Below, in pieces: positions 52,277-54,703 of a stretch of DNA of 54,703 bases; position 1 is the first letter of the stretch, and the number at the start of each line of letters is the position of its first letter. The stretch is from contig CANQPL010000017.1 in assembly GCA_947625735.1 (NCBI GenBank), forward strand, positions 1-54,703, read 5' to 3'. The notes beneath the pieces were generated by a model. That model made no database searches and was not told the origin of the DNA. It saw nothing but the letters and a program-made list of their open reading frames with translations. The translations under genes and the position numbers were made by a program. This stretch comes from an uncultured Clostridia bacterium (GTDB lineage: Bacteria; Bacillota; Clostridia; Oscillospirales; Ruminococcaceae).

Positions 52277-53272
52277 TCAGTCTTGCAGCAGCTTCTCCAT
52301 AGTGTCACGCTTGTGATTGTCAAGAACGTGTCCGTATCGTGTAAGAGTAAAGCTCACGCTTGTATGTCCGAGAATAACGCTTAGTGCCTTGATATCAACC
52401 CCTTTTTCAATGGCACGGGTAGCGAACGTGTGCCGCAGTGCGTGAAAATTTGCTTTGTCTATGCCCGATTTTTTCACTATCCTGTTGAAACACGCCTGCA
52501 GCGCTCTCGGTTCTGCAACGTTTCCCATGGTTGACCGAAAAAGAAATTCCTCTGCTCCGATTATGTCCTTATCCCTCCTTTTAACGTAATTCATGTAGTC
52601 AATAAATCTGCCGCAGTACTCCTCTGTCAGAGGTATATCCCTGACAGATGCCCTGCTTTTGGGCGGACCGATGCAGATCTCCGTCTTATTACCTGTGCTA
52701 TCCCCCGCAATATGAAGCCGTTCTACCGTCCGCCTGATCCTGATAAACTTCTGCCCGAAATTAATGTCTGACCACTGCAAGCCTGATATTTCACCTACAC
52801 GCAGTCCGAGAGTAAGTCCGATATATACCGCAAAGCTGTAACGTTCCGTACCTCTTGCGATCTGAGCAAGAAGCATTTCCCTTTCTTTTTCGGTAAATAC
52901 CCGCATATCCGGTGCGATCAGAGGAGGAAGTACAGTATACTTAACAAAATTTTTGCATACTATATCTATCTCCACTGCCTTTTCTACCGACTGATGCAGC
53001 ATTCTTTCCATATTAGTCACAGTTTTAACAGACAGCCTGCCCCCGCTCAGCTTTCCCCCGTCAAGCTCCGCATTAAAAAAGTCTTGAAAAATAGTCGTAT
53101 TCAATTCTGAGAGCCGATATGAGCCTATCTTGGGAATAATGTGTCTCTTTATGTATCCCTCATAAGATATAGCCGTAGCACGGCGCACAGTGCGTTTGGC
53201 ATAGCTTTCATACCAATAATCAAGCCACTGTGCAAGGGTTATCCCGCTGCTTACCTCAAGTTGTTTTTCCAT
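52277..53272 (-). CDS. Tyrosine recombinase / phage-type integrase
   Basis: 331 residues. N-terminal SAM-like arm (LAQWLDYWYESYAKRTV...SYEGYIKRHIIPKIG) and a full catalytic domain: Arg in LTLGLRVGEISGLQW, Lys in PPKSRASVRDIP, HALRHTFATRA (His, Arg), LGHTSV (His) and the nucleophile Tyr in TLTRYGHVLD. It should be active for integrating or excising a conjugative or phage-like element. No recognisable attachment site, but DR2 is only ~120 bases away. The start is preceded by GAAAGGA; a TATAAT occurs upstream, with a poor -35. Confidence 0.92.
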   Translation of the reverse strand: MEKQLEVSSGITLAQWLDYWYESYAKRTVRRATAISYEGYIKRHIIPKIGSYRLSELNTTIFQDFFNAELDGGKLSGGRLSVKTVTNMERMLHQSVEKAVEIDIVCKNFVKYTVLPPLIAPDMRVFTEKEREMLLAQIARGTERYSFAVYIGLTLGLRVGEISGLQWSDINFGQKFIRIRRTVERLHIAGDSTGNKTEICIGPPKSRASVRDIPLTEEYCGRFIDYMNYVKRRDKDIIGAEEFLFRSTMGNVAEPRALQACFNRIVKKSGIDKANFHALRHTFATRAIEKGVDIKALSVILGHTSVSFTLTRYGHVLDNHKRDTMEKLLQD

Positions 53273-53329
53273 ATTCTAAAATCCTTTCTTTGGTTCTTTG
53301 CGCAGATACTATTTCATAATTATATCATA

Positions 53330-53364
53330 AAGAAAAGACTGTAACTATTCTGCTACAGTCTTTC
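53330..53364 (-). terminator. Terminator ahead of the integrase
   Basis: AAGACTGTA (minus, 53362-53354) with TACAGTCTT (53343-53335), then TTCTTT. It separates the helicase-fragment transcript from the integrase. Confidence 0.7.
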
Positions 53365-53370
53365 ATAAAA

Positions 53371-54501
53371 TCATCGTGCAATTGGTTTTAAATTTTCTAT
53401 GCTTCTGCTCATATCCTCTTTTTCGTTTCCGCCCCGATAAACCGTTCGTTCATATCCATACTCTTTGATATTTTTAAGAGTAAGATCAAGTGCGCTATTC
53501 TCTGCATCTGCACGTTCGGGACTGTCCTTGTCAAACGTCTGATATACTCCCATTCCGCTCAGCTCATAGGATATTATTTCAGCGGTTCGGTTCTGTGTGT
53601 CAATTTTAAATTCATATGCAGGATCATACATGATGTCACCGTTCTGCTCATAGGTATGCGCCAAAAATACGATATCCCCATGCCGCTCCACAGACAGCGG
53701 TTCTATGCCCTTTCCCGCTTCATATTTGCAGTACAGATCATCTGTGTATTGGATCTCCGGACAAATCTCTGCCAATGCTTCATAAAGCTCCTGACCTCTG
53801 CCGCCCGGCTGCTGCATAAGCAGTATATTTATCTCATCAAGCCGCTTCTGTTTTGCGATCAGCTCGCTCTCCTGCGGAAATGCCTGCTCCGCAAGTGTTT
53901 TCGCTTCGCTCAGATCGACTTTCAAGGATTCAAGTTTTTTCTGTTCGGTTATCAGCTCAGCTTGAATATTACCGATAACGTTATCCATTCTGATAATATT
54001 TCCGCTTGCCTTGACGTTCTGATCCATGTTCAGTTCACCGTAATGCTTGCTGTCACCGTTCAGGCAAATCTTGAATTTTTTGTTGAACGCATCAAAAAAT
54101 GCCGATACCTCAAACCCTCTGTATTTGCCAACAGCACACTCTTTCCCCTCTATGATACTGCCGTTTTTCAAAACTGCCTGACGCAGAGCAGTACCTGCTT
54201 CTTCCTTATCGGTGTACACCGTATTACCAACCGTAACAGGAAAATACTTTTTTCCCTCCTCATTCGTTTCAGGCTTTTCGGCGGCAGAAAGTTCAAGATC
54301 GGACTGCAATTTCTCTATATGCTTTTCCGTTTGAGCTATTTCACGGGGAATGATTTCCGATGCCTTTGTCTGCATTGTGTACTTCTGCGACAGAAAGCTC
54401 GACTTTAATACATTCAGTTTGGTTATTTCCGTTTCTATGTCTATTTTCTCACGGATCAGAGGATTGCCCATCAAAACAAGAGGAGCCTTAAACCCAAAAA
54501 G
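53371..54501 (-). pseudogene. C-terminal fragment of a conjugative-element helicase/DNA-methylase (LPD-type) protein
   Basis: About 367 residues remain from GNPLIREKIDIETEITKL (coiled-coil region) through FPVTVGNTVYTDKEEAG to a C-terminal domain of YDPAYEFKIDTQNRTAEIISYE type. In intact mobile elements this segment is the far C-terminus of a very large SNF2-type helicase/methylase protein. The frame is open upstream only to a TAA at 54502-54504 with no ribosome site and no ATG start for such a domain, so the gene is 5'-truncated. The break lies between ~54475 and 54530, beside the recombinase end. Confidence 0.75.
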
Positions 54502-54529
54502 TTACGGGCAGTAAAAATGCCCTGTCTGC

Positions 54530-54703
54530 TCAAAAGCTGAACTTCACATCAACACCTGTTTCAGTGGAAAGATAAATTTTGTCGATCATCAGAGATGCAA
54601 GCTGATTTTTCTCCTCGATAGTGAGTTCGTTCCACCTGTTGAGCGGTTTTATGAGCGGCTGTGTGTTGATCTTTTTTATTTTCCGTTCCATAAGCATCAG
54701 ATT
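54530..54703 (-). CDS. C-terminus of a probable serine recombinase (partial, runs off window)
   Basis: 57 codons and a TGA; the segment (starting NLMLMERKIKKINTQPLIKP, then LNRWNELTIEEKNQLASLMI and ending VDVKFSF) matches the last helix and strand of large serine recombinases (W-N-x-L-x-x-x-E-K-x-x-x-x-x-x-I-x-K). No catalytic part is visible. A small hairpin GGGCA/TGCCC (54506-54522) follows its stop. Confidence 0.55.
   Translation of the reverse strand, partial: NLMLMERKIKKINTQPLIKPLNRWNELTIEEKNQLASLMIDKIYLSTETGVDVKFSF

Noticed and set aside
52277-53272. Possible truncated integrase
   Set aside because: All catalytic residues (Arg, Lys, His-x-x-Arg, His, Tyr) and an N-terminal arm are present, so it is complete.

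Overview
The window looks like chromosome of a low-to-mid GC Firmicute of the Oscillospiraceae/Ruminococcus type. This rests on the gene content (Rnf complex, PyrR-controlled pyrimidine operon, T-box leader, zinc-ribbon/PASTA kinase-like protein, CmpB-family membrane proteins), strong AGGAGG ribosome sites, TTGACA-17-TATAAT promoters and occasional TTG/GTG starts. The organism is inferred; no rRNA is present to confirm it.

Layout. 1-1693: a tandem repeat that runs into the 3' end of a cysteine-desulfurase-like gene, coupled to a small DUF3343 carrier gene. 1.8-8.1 kb: a predicted pseudokinase with extracellular PASTA repeats, divergent from an EAL phosphodiesterase/beta-helix fusion, a DUF3877-like gene and a CmpB-like membrane protein. 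8.1-11 kb: degV and a lone ilvB. 11.2-24.2 kb (minus strand): two transcription units. The first is PyrR-attenuator, pyrR, a fused pyrC-pyrF, carA, carB. The second has its own promoter and holds a membrane protein, pyrK, pyrD, a phosphoglycerate-mutase-like protein, ruvX, a lipoprotein and another phosphatase. Together they hold all de novo UMP genes except pyrB and pyrE. 24.3-33.9 kb: a second CmpB-like protein, an HD protein, glyA, a membrane-anchored cyclophilin-like protein, cysE-cysS behind a cysteine T-box, a lipoprotein, a degenerate sensor kinase and gapA. 34-40 kb: a U32-like protein, DUF4430 plus ECF S-component, PH-domain protein, FkbM methyltransferase, a beta-helix/TerD fusion, a 46-residue membrane peptide and an S1-domain protein. 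40.3-45.7 kb: a repeat cluster followed by rnfCDGEAB, which couples ferredoxin and NAD redox to ion pumping. 45.7-49.5 kb (minus): larB-larC-larE for the nickel-pincer nucleotide, plus two small membrane proteins. 49.7-51.2 kb: a secreted C39-type peptidase and initiator tRNA-Met.

From about 51.2 kb to the end the DNA changes character and looks like a mobile-element remnant: face-to-face promoters around a perfect palindrome, two 69-bp direct repeats flanking a RepA_N-like gene, a complete tyrosine integrase, a 5'-truncated conjugative-element helicase/methylase fragment, and the C-terminus of what is probably a serine recombinase.

The least explained items are a dispersed ~100-bp repeat family with a compensating palindrome (four loci) and the 51.2-52.2 kb control region. 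I saw no CRISPR array and no complete insertion sequence.
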